DNA from: Icerya purchasi | Lineage: Eukaryota > Arthropoda > Insecta > Hemiptera > Monophlebidae | Assembly (NCBI GenBank): GCA_039619475.1 | Contig: CM077115.1 | Coordinates: 421,165,671-421,229,670 of the forward strand | Direction of reading: 5' to 3' | DNA length: 64,000 nucleotides | In this document: piece after piece, positions 35,805 to 46,749 of the stretch | How positions within the stretch are numbered: position 1 is the first letter of the stretch | Layout: each line of letters starts with the position of its first letter | Made by a program: the position numbers and the translations under genes | Notes under the pieces: generated by a model | What the model was told of the DNA's origin: nothing | Seen by the model: the letters and a program-made list of their open reading frames with translations, nothing else | Database searches by the model: none

Positions 35805-36788
35805 TCATACGTAGTCTAGTTTAAAATTGTAAAGGTAATCGTCGACGTTGTCTATGTTATCGCTGACTAATTTTTCCACATTCACGTTGTCCAGTATCTC
35901 TTGCACTTTGTACCTTATCGGTATCTCCAACGCGTCGATGATCATGTGTCGAATAATTTTAGGCAGTAACATGACCACGAATTCCACTATATAGTCGAAC
36001 GATCCTTCGCCGTCCATTTTTACCGTTATCGGCCCGGTTTCGATATCCAACGATTCCAATTCCGGGTGCTTACGAATATCGGCCGGTTGGTTGACGATCG
36101 CGTGCACTTGAACTCGGCTGACGCTGAACGTGGAACTTCCGTTTCGCATTATGCCGATCTGTACGAAACTGTAAGACCATTCGAGGGTACCTTCCAATTT
36201 ACCGGTCATAATGCGAATACCGAATTGCATGGTGTTATTCTTCATCAGTAACGTTACGTTGCCGACTCGACCGAATCTCGATAAACCGTTCACGGTTAAT
36301 TTATCGACTTTCACGACAAAGAACGATTCGTTGTAGTTCAAGATATCCTTTATCTCGTACGGGTCGTATCCCATGCTTCTGACGTACTTGCGACCTTCCA
36401 TTATGGCCAAATCTACCGGCGACCATGGGGACGGCGGTAGTCGGAAAGCTACGTCGCTTAGCCGGACGTTAATATCGTTACACAGTTTCTCGTCCATCTT
36501 CAGCAGAACGTACGGTTTAACGATGACAAACAGGGCCACTCCGAAAAAGTTCACGGCGCTGGAACTGGAGTTCATGAACTGAGCGTTGATTGCTTGATAC
36601 GCCATATTGGTCATCGAACGATTGGCGAATAAACGACCTTCATCGTTTTTCGCTAGGTACACAGTACCTTCGGCTAGAACATCGGTTAGCGTGACATTGA
36701 ACGGGCCTTCATTGGTATCGGTAAACATCCCGGAAAACGAATAATTACCCAATATCTGTAGCCGTTTCATACGAATCGATACGTACAC
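35805..36788 (-). CDS. JHBP / group-7 allergen-like protein, terminal exon
   Basis: Large terminal exon of 327 codons, ending in TGA at 35807-35805. The acceptor AG at 36790-36789 precedes GTG TAC GTA, so the first residue is Val; this is not a start codon. The joined text LDNLQ-VYVSIRMKRLQILG matches the JHBP/takeout/mite group-7 family (lipid-binding TULIP-like fold). The first part continues NYSFSGMFTDTNEGPFNVTL and GTVYLAKNDEGRLFANRS and ends near residue 115. A second module starts near residue 120 (SPVDLAIMEGRKYVRSMG, DPYEIKDI) and ends in amphipathic helices (FVVMLLPKIIRHMIIDAL). The exon is therefore read as the end of one module plus a complete second one, likely tandem domains binding a hydrophobic ligand outside the cell. 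About seven NxS/T sequons support secretion. The exon is clearly richer in GC than its surroundings. Confidence 0.8.
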   Translation of the reverse strand: MYVSIRMKRLQILGNYSFSGMFTDTNEGPFNVTLTDVLAEGTVYLAKNDEGRLFANRSMTNMAYQAINAQFMNSSSSAVNFFGVALFVIVKPYVLLKMDEKLCNDINVRLSDVAFRLPPSPWSPVDLAIMEGRKYVRSMGYDPYEIKDILNYNESFFVVKVDKLTVNGLSRFGRVGNVTLLMKNNTMQFGIRIMTGKLEGTLEWSYSFVQIGIMRNGSSTFSVSRVQVHAIVNQPADIRKHPELESLDIETGPITVKMDGEGSFDYIVEFVVMLLPKIIRHMIIDALEIPIRYKVQEILDNVNVEKLVSDNIDNVDDYLYNFKLDYV

Positions 36789-37310
36789 CTGGTCGTAACA
36801 ATAGAACGGAAAGCATTATTACCGAAGTGAAAAGAAACGAAAAAAAAAAAAAACGCATTATTGCTATTCAGGGAAATTTATCATTTTATTTATTCGAATA
36901 TTTTTATATTATATGTAAGTTGTTGGGCTCTTTCTTTTCTATTTGGGTGTCACACCGTTGCAATTAAAAATTATAGGACGAACAAATAGAAATAAACAAT
37001 TTGCAAAATCGAAACAACTTTAAAAACAAATAAAAAAATACAAGTAAAAAACCAATATTTGACATAATGATGCCGACAATGAAATGAATCAAGTGTACGT
37101 CAACTAAAATTTTAATCGGATATTTTTAAAGCTTTATTTTATAGAGGATATTTCTCTTAGCTATTAACCGCGGAAGGGATAATTTTATCGTTTGCGTATT
37201 TGCATGTTGATAAGGAAAATTCTACACACAACTAGACTGCATGCAGATTATAAATCGTTATCATTACATACAATATATACGCATCAACAATGGTATGCAT
37301 AGTGTTGTTT

Positions 37311-37497
37311 TTTTATTGTTTTTTTTTTATTGTTTTTTTTATTGTTTTTTTATTGTTTTTTATTGTTTTTTTATTGTTTTTTTATTGTTTTTTTTTATTG
37401 TTTTTTTATTGTTTTTTTTATTGTTTTTTTTTATTGTTTTTTTATTGTTTTTTTATTGTTTTTTTATTGTTTTTTTATTGTTTTTTTATTGTTTTTT
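37311..37497. repeat. (TTTTTTATTG)n array
   Basis: About 18 units of TTTTTTATTG with length variation in the T run. The Phe/Leu/Tyr/Cys frames across it are artefacts. Confidence 0.92.
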
Positions 37498-37937
37498 ATA
37501 CCGTTGCCAAAGGAATAAACTCGGGACGTTCGTGGTCGGGCGCTTTGGCCACTAGCGCGGTAACTTTTCGGGCAGAGGGAAGAAAAAATCTTCTAGCGAT
37601 TAACAGAGTATTTCAGCTTTCACGAATCAATGACGTGTCGCGAAAATTGTCTTTTAAAATATCGTGAGTTCGTAAAGGGGATCAATTGGTTTCGGGAACT
37701 TTTTAAGAAGTTTCAACGCTAATGACCGCTCCGATTTCGCGTGACCATATTTTTGGACCGGATGAATGTGCGTTCTTCGTCAACTTTTAAGCACTTCAAC
37801 AATTTGACGCACACTACACAAATTTAATCACGTTTTATTTTTTCACGAATCGTATAATGGTGCTCTTTATTCGTGATATTACTTATTGCAGAATGAATCT
37901 TGTGGCTCTAATTAAACACGTCGCTTACTTACAAGGG

Positions 37938-38640
37938 AAGGTCAGGACGTTGGGGAGTCATCGATTTTGATGAAATTTTGCAGATCTAGAAGCTCGTGAG
38001 TATATGAATCGTGTAAAATATTAGAATAGAACGTTTTGATTTATGCGAGAGATTAAAATTTTTAGAAGCCGCATTTAACGGATAATATATTTATAGCCGT
38101 TTAGACAAAAATATGCAAAAAAGAAATCCAGATTAAGTTTATTTACCTCGGTTAAATTGTTCGGAAGACTGATTACTCTAAAATCAAATATATTAAACAA
38201 AAACATTACTAAAAAACAATGAAATAATGCAAAAAGAAACAATTTTAAATTTAATAAAAATTTTTAACGTGTTATTTATTATATTTATATAGTATAAAAA
38301 CACAAGTTAGTTTGAATTTGTTTCGTGGTGTAGTGGCAACAGAGTCAAAATGTATTTCAACCGGAATAACAGACTTGGGTTTAAATCCCCCATTGTCTTA
38401 TAAAGTTTTTGATCTCATTTATTTATTTATTTATTTTTTTGTTAATTCTTATTACCTAATTAATTTAACTCTTTATACATAATTGTATAGATATAATAAA
38501 CTTTTAAAATTTTTTCTATTAATTTATATTTCTATAAACGATAAACATATTTTATGTACAATAAATTCATTAATAATAAAAATAAGTTTCAATTTTTTTT
38601 TTTTCATCCCTGTTTTATATTGCTTATAAATTAATATAAA
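37938..38640 (+). repeat. Inverted-repeat arm 1 with tRNA-like core
   Basis: Inverted copy of 39540-40196. Shared landmarks: GGACGTTGGG, TCGTGTAAAATATTAGAAT, TTTTTAGAAGCC, GACAAAAATATGCAA, GAAGACCGATTA-like and TATAGTATAAAAACACAA-like. At its heart TTTCGTGGTGTAGTGGCAAC (38321) matches a tRNA A-box/D-arm and GGGTTTAAATCCC (38377) a B-box/T-arm, at tRNA-like spacing (closest to tRNA-Val type). It does not fold into an intact tRNA, so it is read as a tRNA-derived SINE-like core. Confidence 0.65.
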
Positions 38641-38675
38641 TAATATTAAAATTCATCTTAAAACTCATTTTTCTG

Positions 38676-38678
<3 letters not shown>

Positions 38679-38732
<54 letters not shown>

Positions 38733-38752
38733 GTATATATATACAAATAAAT
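38679..38752. repeat. (AT)n microsatellite
   Basis: Pure AT to 38730, then GGGTATATATATAC. Lies between the inverted arms. Confidence 0.9.
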
Positions 38753-38760
38753 ATGCTCAT

Positions 38761-39365
38761 TGCTCGGCCGCAGTAAATGGTCGTTTCATAGGCAGATTTC
38801 CTTTCCAAAGTCTTTACTCTCTCTCTCTCTTTTCGTTCTCACCGTGACTTTTGGACTGATCTCTATCCATCCTGTTTCTCCAACCCCGACGACTCCTTTT
38901 ACCTTGCTTTACAGCCTTCTCCATCCGTTTCTCCCTGGTTTAATAATTTTCCCAGTATCAGCCGTTCTGTCATTTCTTCCATAGTTCGCCTTCGTTTTAA
39001 TCACAGTCTGCTCCCGGCTTCTCGTTTCCGCTTCGCTCTGGTTCAATCTCCTTTGTTCCTCCTACCTTAAATGGCACGTGTGATGCAAACCACGTACTAT
39101 TTGAATGTTCCTTTATTTCTACAGAACGCGCGATCCTTTATTCCAATTTGCTTAGCCTTGGCCTCCCTACTCCTTACAGTGCCCTCTATATTCTCACTTT
39201 TCCATCTCCTTCTGTTGTTCCCTTCTTAGCTAGCCGCCTTCATTTCCTCTGTCTCTAACCGTTTCTTGATATAACTTGTCGCTCCATATGTCCTTCTATT
39301 CTTTTAATCTTTTGTGTTGGGTAAATGTCCTGTGCTGGCGTGCCCATTTAAAAAAAAAAAAAAAA
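38761..39365 (+). mobile_element. 5'-truncated I-like LINE with poly(A), between the inverted arms
   Basis: Flanked by the duplication ATGCTCAT (38753-38760 and 39366-39373) and ending in a 17-base A run. Across frames it encodes the C-terminus shared with the LINEs at 43.5 and 45.4 kb: SSIVRLRFNHSLLPASRFRF, CDANHVLFECSFISTERAIL, then YSNLLSLGLPTPYSALYI. Not identical to those copies in its 3' UTR, so a sister subfamily. Confidence 0.88.
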
Positions 39366-39539
39366 ATGCTCATATACGTATGAGTCCAAAAAATTTAATC
39401 TTTGCTTAGGTAAATTGGAGAGATATAAATTATAAAAACAGATAAATCAACAGTTGCTGCGACATTTACTACACATATAAAAAAACTATTACCACAAGAA
39501 CAAAGTCTTTTTTTTTCTCAATTTTTCATTTTAAAAACT

Positions 39540-40196
39540 AATTTATATTAAATTTTTATTAATTTTTTTTTTTATGGCGTGTGTGTATGTATATTTATAT
39601 AATATTACTGTTGTAATTAAATGAAAAAATTAAAAATCAATTGTTAAATAATTTAAATGTTTAAAAATTTGTATTTATATAGTTATGTATGAAGAATTAA
39701 AGTAATCAGATAATAAGGATTAATAATAAAAAATGTAAGATCAAAAATTTTATACGACATTATCGGTGGATTTGAATCCGCACTCTTTTGCTCATATTGT
39801 ACAAATTATTATAATTTTCACCACAACACTAAAGAATAAACTCATAATAATTTGTGTTTTTATACTGTATAAATATAATAAATGACGCGTTTAAATTTTT
39901 ATTATGTTAAAAATTGATTTATTTTAGTTATTTTTTTTGTTTAATATATTTCATTCTGGAATAATCGGTCTTCCGAGAACCAATTGCACAAGATGAATAA
40001 ACATAATCCGTAATTTATTGCATATTTTTGTCGAAACGGAATATCTGTTATATTATATGTGGCTTCTAAAAATCTAAATTACCCGCGTAAATCAAAAAGT
40101 TGCATTCTAATATTTTACACGATTTCATATATCGATTTGGAGAATTTTATCGGGAAATCTGCGACCCCCAACGTCGCGACCTCTGCCTGCGAGGCC
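39540..40196 (-). repeat. Inverted-repeat arm 2 with tRNA-like core
   Basis: Reverse-complement partner of arm 1. On the minus strand it has TTAGTGTTGTGGTGAAAATT (eroded A box) and GCGGATTCAAATCCACCG (B box, a good 5-bp stem with TTCAAAT loop). Arms differ by many substitutions and small indels, so the pair is old. Confidence 0.6.
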
Positions 40197-40617
40197 TCTT
40201 TTTTCAAAAACTGAAAATGTTTACAAATGAAAGTTGAACCGGTATATAAATTACCTTCCGATTAAATTAAAACGATTAAAAAGCGATCATCATATAGAGA
40301 AGAAGGCTCTCAATAATTCTGAATTAACGGTTGCACACAACTTTTAAGGATGCGTTTCAATCATCTCAATATATATATGTATATATATTTTCATCCTTCT
40401 TCAGCCCGAAAAGCAATTACTGATCTAAGCCGTAAGTTTGAAAATAATCATCTGGCGCTTAGCCAAAAGCCGGAATCAGTTTTATTTTAATTGCACCTGT
40501 CCGAGATAAATATGTAAAACCGACAAATGCTCCATGCGAAAATTTTTATTTTTATTTTTAAATAAATTCTCTCTTTTTATAAAGAGAAAAAAATCACATC
40601 AGAGATGAGAAACTTAC

Positions 40618-41069
40618 TTGCAGGTTGTCCAAGTCTGTGTTTATAGATTCGATGGTGAATTTCGACTGGTCGTGCACGGTTATATTGGTAAAGTTACCTC
40701 GAATCAGGCCGTAATTTTCGATAATATCCGGAACGGCCATCGGATCCTGGACGATCTTGTCCCCGGGTAGAGCGACTTCATCCGGATTCTGGAAATGTTT
40801 CAGTATAGTTCTAATTTGGTCGCTAAGTTTAAACACAACGGCGGTTGAAGCATTTAAAGCTTTATGAGTGGAATCTGTAATTAAACTTTCGGTTGAATTA
40901 CTTTCCGACGCTGCCGTTGTTGAAGAAGGCGTTTCGGCTGCTACTGCATCTATCTTTGTATCATTGTTTGAATCGTTGAATTTTTCAGATGGTAAGATTG
41001 TCGATATTGACAATTCTGGTTCACCTGCAGCGCTGCTATCTGTGACCGCTGGTGTTGCGTTTGATTCGG
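40618..41069 (-). CDS. JHBP / group-7 allergen-like protein, N-terminal-side exon
   Basis: Upstream exon (minus strand) of a secreted-type protein. It is 452 nt: two bases of a split codon plus 150 codons. The acceptor CAG lies at 41072-41070 after a T-rich tract; the donor is GT at 40617-40616 within GTAAGT. The first half is a low-complexity Ser/Thr/Ala/Asn-rich stretch (for example SSTTAASESNSTESL) with several N-glycosylation sequons (NAT, NST, NAS). It then becomes folded-domain-like: LSDQIRTILKHFQNPDEVAL, then YGLIRGNFTNITVHD and INTDLDNLQ. It joins in phase 0 to the exon at 36788. The exon with the start codon and signal peptide was not found upstream. The mucin-like leader is unusual for the family. 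Confidence 0.75.
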
Positions 41070-42560
41070 CTGTTCAAAAAAAAATTAAAATTTTAACTTC
41101 ACAAACTGTATCGAGAATTACAATTTATTTTATATTCGTTAATTTTGCGCGTAGTATTTATTTTACCTTATTTACGTGTTTACTTTCGTAATTTTGGCGG
41201 AAGCAGCATCTTAACGATATGTTCGATTTGTTGAATATAATTAATACGTTAGTATAATTTAAAATAATTTCTAAACTGAGATTTTTTCTTGTGGATTTTT
41301 TTTTTTCTTTTTCGTTCGGTGTTTTCATTCTGTTTACCTGAATTAATTTTTCCCCCAACCCGGTCGAGGTCCTCACACCTAGTGGCAGTTGTGTAAACAT
41401 TCCCCCACGTGTACATGCTAGATTAAACCTTTTTAGAAAAGTAATAATGTTTTTAACATTTATAATTTATAATATCCCGCTGCGTGTCGTCGGCAATAAA
41501 TTAATCTTAGAAAATATTTTAAAAATTGTTTAAAATGAAGCCTGCGCGCGATCGAAAAACTTATAAACGTAATTTAATGGTGCGTCTAGCGAGGATAAAC
41601 TTTGTTGCGGAATGCTTCCTGTATCGTATGTCAAAAAGCAACCCCTTAATGCGGTCCTAGTAATGAGCTGTACCAGTTATTATTATTATTATTATTATTA
41701 TGCCGTATCCAGTCGGATATATTTTAAATTAAATCCCCCCTTTTTGGATCAATAGATCAGAGACCTTAGTAACATCGTGATATAGTCTACCTACGTCAGA
41801 TGTACCAAAAATAAGTTACACTTGAACAGGTGAAATTTTCTATCAGTAGAGTCCGTATTAGTCGTTAAATAAAATCGTTCACATTTGCGCCACTTTCATT
41901 TCTTCGGGCTTCTAGTCTTACGGACTTGACAGAATTTCTGAGTAGGCCAGATCCAGATTTTAGTCCTCTCTCAGTCACGGATCGGGTTGTGAGATGTATA
42001 TTCGTCGCTGTATGTTTTTTTCTTTTACTTTTTGTTGTTTTCGTTTTTCTTAGGCTACGTGTAATACACAGCGGTGCAATTCCTCAAAGTGCATACAGCT
42101 TACATACCAGTTATGAGACAAATAGTAGAGCACTATTTCGTGCATTTTGCTTACGGCAGCGTTTTTATTTTTTTTCCATGAGTGGAGAGACCCCCCAAAC
42201 TGGGTATGCGTGTGCTCTGAAGGGGGCGCGGAATGAGCCCAGTAAAAGGAAAAGGAATGTTAAACCTCCTGCAAACAGCGCAATTCACATGATGCTGATA
42301 AATCATCGATCCCCGGTCGAATTGTTACTGTTACCAATAATGATACTTTTTAAGACCGGTCTCTTTTAATATATACATATATTATATTAAATTATCGGGT
42401 ACAAAATATGAGAAATTAACTTCTCTCTACAGAACGTAATTATCTTAATGATTCTGATTCCCATGGAAAATTGTGTCAATAACACATACATAATAAGGAA
42501 AAATGTAGATTTTTTTTTATGTACTGTCTAAAACTGAAAATACTGTATAATATACAATGG
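41070..42560. other. Upstream of JHBP-like exon; no recognised gene
   Basis: Expected to hold intron sequence and possibly the signal-peptide exon, but no convincing minus-strand start with a hydrophobic leader was found. A (TTA)n run lies at 41680-41701. A plus frame at 41926-42369 is unassignable. Confidence 0.4.
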
Positions 42561-42568
42561 TTGATCCA

Positions 42569-43458
42569 ACAATTTTGGCCACGCCCCTCGCAATGTGCGG
42601 AAAAATAAGTCAGCGAAAAAACTAAATTACATAGGTTTGTGGCGTGTGATGTTTTACATTAATTCTAAACATTTCAGCTCGATGTTTCATATAAGAATAC
42701 TCGTATGCGGACCATTCGCGTAAAGTCGTATTTTGCCTGCGGGACTTCGTTGTTATAAAAAAAACGCAATTTTGTTACAAAATTTTAATAAAAACTTTAG
42801 TCGTCGCTAACATTATTATTTTTCTCAAATTTTATCGTTAAAATTTTCTCAAACTCAGCCCGAGGAACAACACGTTTAAAGAAGTCTTTACAAGCACGGG
42901 GGCTGCTTCCCGATTCAGCTTAAACTGTACCCCACACGTAAAGCATGTTTGAGTATTGGGAAGAGCTACAAAATCACAGGGTGCGGCGATGTCAGGACTG
43001 TCAACAACTCAATATTATGTTTTCGTAATAATTTGGTCGTAAGTTTCGACGTATGCGATGTAGCATTGTCGTGGTGCCCATTCTTAACAGACTGGCATCA
43101 AAAGTCTCACGAAAATATCCCTCTCTGTTATGCACGCACACACAGAAAACGTTTAAACGGTAATGCTTTTTTTCTCTCCATCGGCTCAGAGTGTTTATAT
43201 ACCTTTCAACCACGTTGTTCTTTTATCCGGAACGCGAGTCACCGTAAATTTATCACCTCCCTCTGAATCCGTAGGTGGATTTTGATACGATTTTGCGTGG
43301 ATGTCCCTTATATACGAGTACCCATTTAAAGTCATCGAGCTGGAATTTTCAGAATTAATGTAAAAAATTTCACGCTACAAGCGTATGTAATTTAGTTTTC
43401 GCTGACTTATTTTCCCCCGCGATGTGAGGTATGCGTCAAAATTTTTGAAACTATTTTA
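42569..43458 (-). mobile_element. Mariner-like element with roughly 100-bp inverted ends
   Basis: Left segment CAACAATTTTGG ... AAAAATAAGTCAGCGAAAAA, ACTAAATTACATA, TTTTACATTAATTCT, CAGCTCGATG is inverted at the right (CATCGAGCTGGAATTTTCAG ... CGCTGACTTATTTTCCCC). Minus-strand frames in between show NGHHDNATSHTSKLTTKLLR then SPDIAAPCDFVALPN, the second and third Asp regions of a mariner transposase, separated by a frameshift. At 0.9 kb it is internally deleted. Exact termini and TA duplication not resolved. Confidence 0.75.
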
Positions 43459-43492
43459 CAATAAGTGATCGAAAAATTGTTTAAATCAAAAG

Positions 43493-43494
<2 letters not shown>

Positions 43495-43532
<38 letters not shown>
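43495..43532. repeat. (AT)n microsatellite
   Basis: About 18 dinucleotides immediately before a LINE insertion. Confidence 0.93.
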
Positions 43533-43538
<6 letters not shown>

Positions 43539-43547
43539 TAGTTGGGA

Positions 43548-44003
43548 GAATCCTGTCAGTTAAATTACTCTTCCTGCATATTCATGGTTTCTTTTGCATC
43601 CCTCTCTTCTTCGACATTCTGATGTTGTTTCCATTGTTCGTATGCGCTATGGCCATTCTTTGCTGCCTTCCTTCAGATTTCGTTTTTCTTTGATTTCTTC
43701 TCTACACTGTCCATCATCCGGATGATGCAGTTATTTGCGACGCCGATCATGTGTTTTTCCACAGTGTTCATCTCTCTCCGTGGAGCGTTCTGCATTGTAT
43801 TCTTATTTGCTGAAGCTTGGATTTTCTACTCCTTACTGTGCTTCCTATATCATCCTGTCCTTTCCATCCCCACTAATTATTCTTGCTATTTGTGTTCCTT
43901 TTTAGATAAAATTTCTAGTCGGATCAAAATATAACCGACTTCTTTCCATATCTTTTGTTTCTAGGTAAAGATCCTTAGTTGACGGGCCTAAAAAGAAAAG
44001 AAA
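43548..44003 (+). mobile_element. 5'-truncated I-like LINE, plus-strand copy
   Basis: Flanked by TAGTTGGGA (43539-43547 and 44004-44012). Encodes, across frames, HSWFLLHPSLLRHSDVVSIV-like and VRMRYGHSLLPSFRFRFSL-like segments, then CDADHVFFHSVHLSPWSV-like. Its 3' UTR matches the 45.4-kb copy in inverted orientation (GTAAAGATCC, TTGACGGGCC). Ends in an A-rich tail. Confidence 0.85.
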
Positions 44004-44019
44004 TAGTTGGGAAAATATA

Positions 44020-45385
44020 TTGAGTTGAGGCCTCTAAGTTGCTTAATTCGATATCATTATTAACAAGTTACCTTATTTAGAACTAGTATGTATGAGGTAA
44101 GTGTTGTTGTTTGATATATTATGCAGCTAGTTGTTTTTCCTCTTGTTTTTTTATTTTTTTTACTTTTGCATAGGTTCGATGGGGAGTACACTTTAATTGC
44201 GAACCAAACAATAGGTATTGCTTTTTTGCAAGATTGTATTTTGCAGCTGACCAGTAATATAGTGAACTGGATTGTAAATATTAATGAAGAATTCTTTTTA
44301 AAACGATTCTTCGTTTACATTTTGTTTTGCAGTGCGTAAAACTATATTTATATTTTGAAGGCAATAAAGCTTATATGTTTCGTCAATCGTCAATAATTTT
44401 AGTTCTAATTCAAAAAAAAAAAACAAACTACACTGTACATCGTACATATCATTGGATGTGTATAAGTTATGTGTTTAAAATACACTTGTGGTGGTACTAT
44501 TTGTCGGTATTAAGGTTCCGAAATGTTAATCTTATAATTTGTCGGATTATTATTAAGACGTGCATTATGTTAATTATTTCCGTTTTAGATGCAGACTGGG
44601 CGTTTTACTATATAAATTGAATCTCGTTTTTTCTTCTAAGTGAATTTAAAGTAACAGTAATAATTGTTGAATTGAAGTAATAATAGATCTAAAAATAGCC
44701 AACTATCATGCGGCGAACCTGATTGGTTAATTGTGCTTCGTTCGGGAGAAAACCCCGTTGCCGCACAATTTCGAAAAATTTCATTAACATTTCTTTTTTT
44801 TTTTTTTTTTTTCTTAAACTGAAAATAGGTGAATATTAGTTTTTCTTGAAAAAATTTAACATGTATCAGCTTCAGCTTCGCTATTATTATTATCACGTAT
44901 ATCGTCAACTGTATACGACAGATTGTCCAATATTCTACAGATTTTATTAAAATATTATCAACATTACAAGCAAGTTCATATCTGTTGCTGAGGCGGCTTG
45001 TAAATAAATGACTGTAATCCTGAGTTTTAACACAATCGCATCCGAGATAATTTTCATTTATTTCTTCATTATTCATAATTTTTATATAAGTATATTTCTA
45101 TTTAAATTTTTCAAATTAAAAATCAATTATTTAGGTTCATTTTTAAGGATATTTTTTGATTATCCTTTTCAGCTAAAGATAAAAATTATTAATGTCTCAT
45201 TCAGATTCGAAACCTATAATAATTATTAATATATTTCCTTTTCGGTTTCTAGCTGAAGATGGTAAATTCGCCCGAAAACGTTTCTGTAACATTTAATATT
45301 CAATTAAAATTTTTTTTTCATTGTGAATGTTTTTATTATTTCATTTACTTCAGCTAATAATTTAAGGAAATGACATTTAAACCGA
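44020..45385. other. No recognised gene
   Basis: AT-rich. Short frames at 44327-44620 and 44636-45076 are unassignable. A GC-richer patch (44705-44770, TGCGGCGAACC ... TTGCCGCACAA) may be a small element end. Confidence 0.4.
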
Positions 45386-46745
45386 TTTTTTTTTTTTTTT
45401 TTTTTGGGCTTGTCAACCAAGGACCTTTACCCAGAAACAAAAGGTAAGGAAAGAAGTTGGTTATATTTTGATCCGATTAGAAATCTCATCTAAAAAGGAA
45501 CACAAATAGCAAGAATAATTAATGGGGATGGAAAGGACAGGATGATATAGGAAGCACAGTAAGGAGCAGGAAGTCCAAGCTTCAGCAAATAAGAACATAA
45601 GGCAGAGCGCTGCACGGAGAGAGATGAACACTGGAAAAACACATGATCGGCGTCGCAAATAATTGCATCATCCGGATGGAGAGGACAGTGTGGAGAAGAA
45701 ATCAAGGAAAAACGAAATTTAGATAATGACAGCAAAGAATGGCCAAAGCGCATGCGAACAATGGAAACAACATCAGAACGCCGAAGGGAGGGATGCAAAA
45801 GAAACCATGAATATGAAGGAAGAGTAGGCTGGACTGACAGGTAAAAGGAACCACTGTTGGAAAAAGAAGAAGCATAGGTATCCGACCAAAATTTTTTTTT
45901 TTTTTTTTTCCTACCCTGGGCGCGCCAGCGGCCTTGACCCAACAACATGAAAAATTAAGAGTTATAACTAAATAGCCAAGCGGTCAGAAATGGAAAAGAC
46001 AAAGGACAGCAGCAATGGAATAACTGAAGGAAATTGGATATGAAAGCTTTTACAAATTGATAGAAGGTTATCGGATGGAATTTTTTTTAAAAAAAGACGA
46101 GAGGAAGCAGCAGCAGCCCGAGCCAAGGAATCAGCCGCTTCATTGCTAAATATAGGCCGAGTGGCCAGGTACCCACAGCAGATCAATATTGACTGAATGG
46201 AGATAGGAAAGATTGTGAATGAGTGAACGTATACGGAGGATAACAAAGTCACACGAATGATCAGGAAGGGGAGAGGATTTGACCTGAAGGGCGCTCAAAG
46301 AGTCAGAAATAATTAAAAATTTAGAGGAAAATTGATTCGAGGAAATGAAAATAATAGAGCGAAGGATAGCCAACAACTCGGCTGTGAATATGGTAGAGAA
46401 ATAAGGAAGGCGAAAAGATTCTGAGAGGTTAAAATCAGGAAGGATGAAGGAAGCACCAACACCACCAGGCCCCCTCGAACCATCCGTGTAAATGGTAACA
46501 TGAGAGGGAAATAGGGAATTGATAGTGCTGTAGAATACCTGTTTAATTACGGCTTGGGGGAGACTTTTTGCAAATGAGGGGAGGATAAATACCTTAGGAG
46601 GATGACAGATATCAACGAAGTCGAAGGAAAAATAAGGGAGATTATTGAAAGAGATAATATGCGGTCAAAATGAACCGAGACGATGTGAAATAAAAGCCAG
46701 AATAGGGGTTTTGCTGCGATAAACACGAAGTGTTATTTTAACGCG
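45386..46745 (-). mobile_element. I-like LINE with RNase H domain, longest copy
   Basis: The minus-strand 3' end is the poly-T at 45386-45405. Reading from 46745 the RNase H domain has all key acidic positions: TIYTDGSRGPGGVGASFILP, FTAELLAILRSIIFISSNQ, FLIISDSLSALQV, and NEAADSLARAAAASS preceded by LLWVPGHS (frame broken between). Next come a Ser/Leu-rich linker, VSIVRMRFGHSLLSLSKFRF and CDADHVFFQCSSLSVQRSAL, the zinc-knuckle-like tail of these LINEs. The RT and endonuclease are missing (5' truncation). Broken by a stop after PGHSAYI and by a nested insertion at about 45.9 kb. Confidence 0.88.
45892..45957 (-). mobile_element. Short LINE 3' tail nested in the RNase H LINE
   Basis: A second poly-T (45892-45910) followed by CCTACCCTGGGCGCGCCAGC and GGCCTTGACCCAACAACATG. 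It interrupts the LINE reading between SDRLAI and FWSDTYASS. It looks like the poly(A) end of a different LINE subfamily, a severely 5'-truncated insertion. Its target duplication was not resolved. Confidence 0.6.
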
Positions 46746-46749
46746 TTTA

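Larger units (their letters stand above)
36789..40617 (-). other. JHBP-like gene intron filled with repeats
   Basis: Intron of 3829 bp between the two JHBP-like exons. It contains a poly-pyrimidine array (37311-37497), two inverted arms with tRNA-like cores (37938-38640, 39540-40196), an (AT)n tract and a LINE insertion between the arms. The pairing of the arms would bring the two splice sites close together in the pre-mRNA. Confidence 0.75.

Noticed and set aside
36066..36582. Plus-strand frames of 61 and 69 codons
   Set aside because: Antisense shadows of the JHBP-like terminal exon.
37241..37667. Frames of 62-125 codons rich in Phe, Leu, Tyr and Cys
   Set aside because: Translation of the TTTTTTATTG array.
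40868..41191. 107-codon plus-strand frame
   Set aside because: Antisense to the Ser/Thr-rich exon and runs past its splice acceptor.
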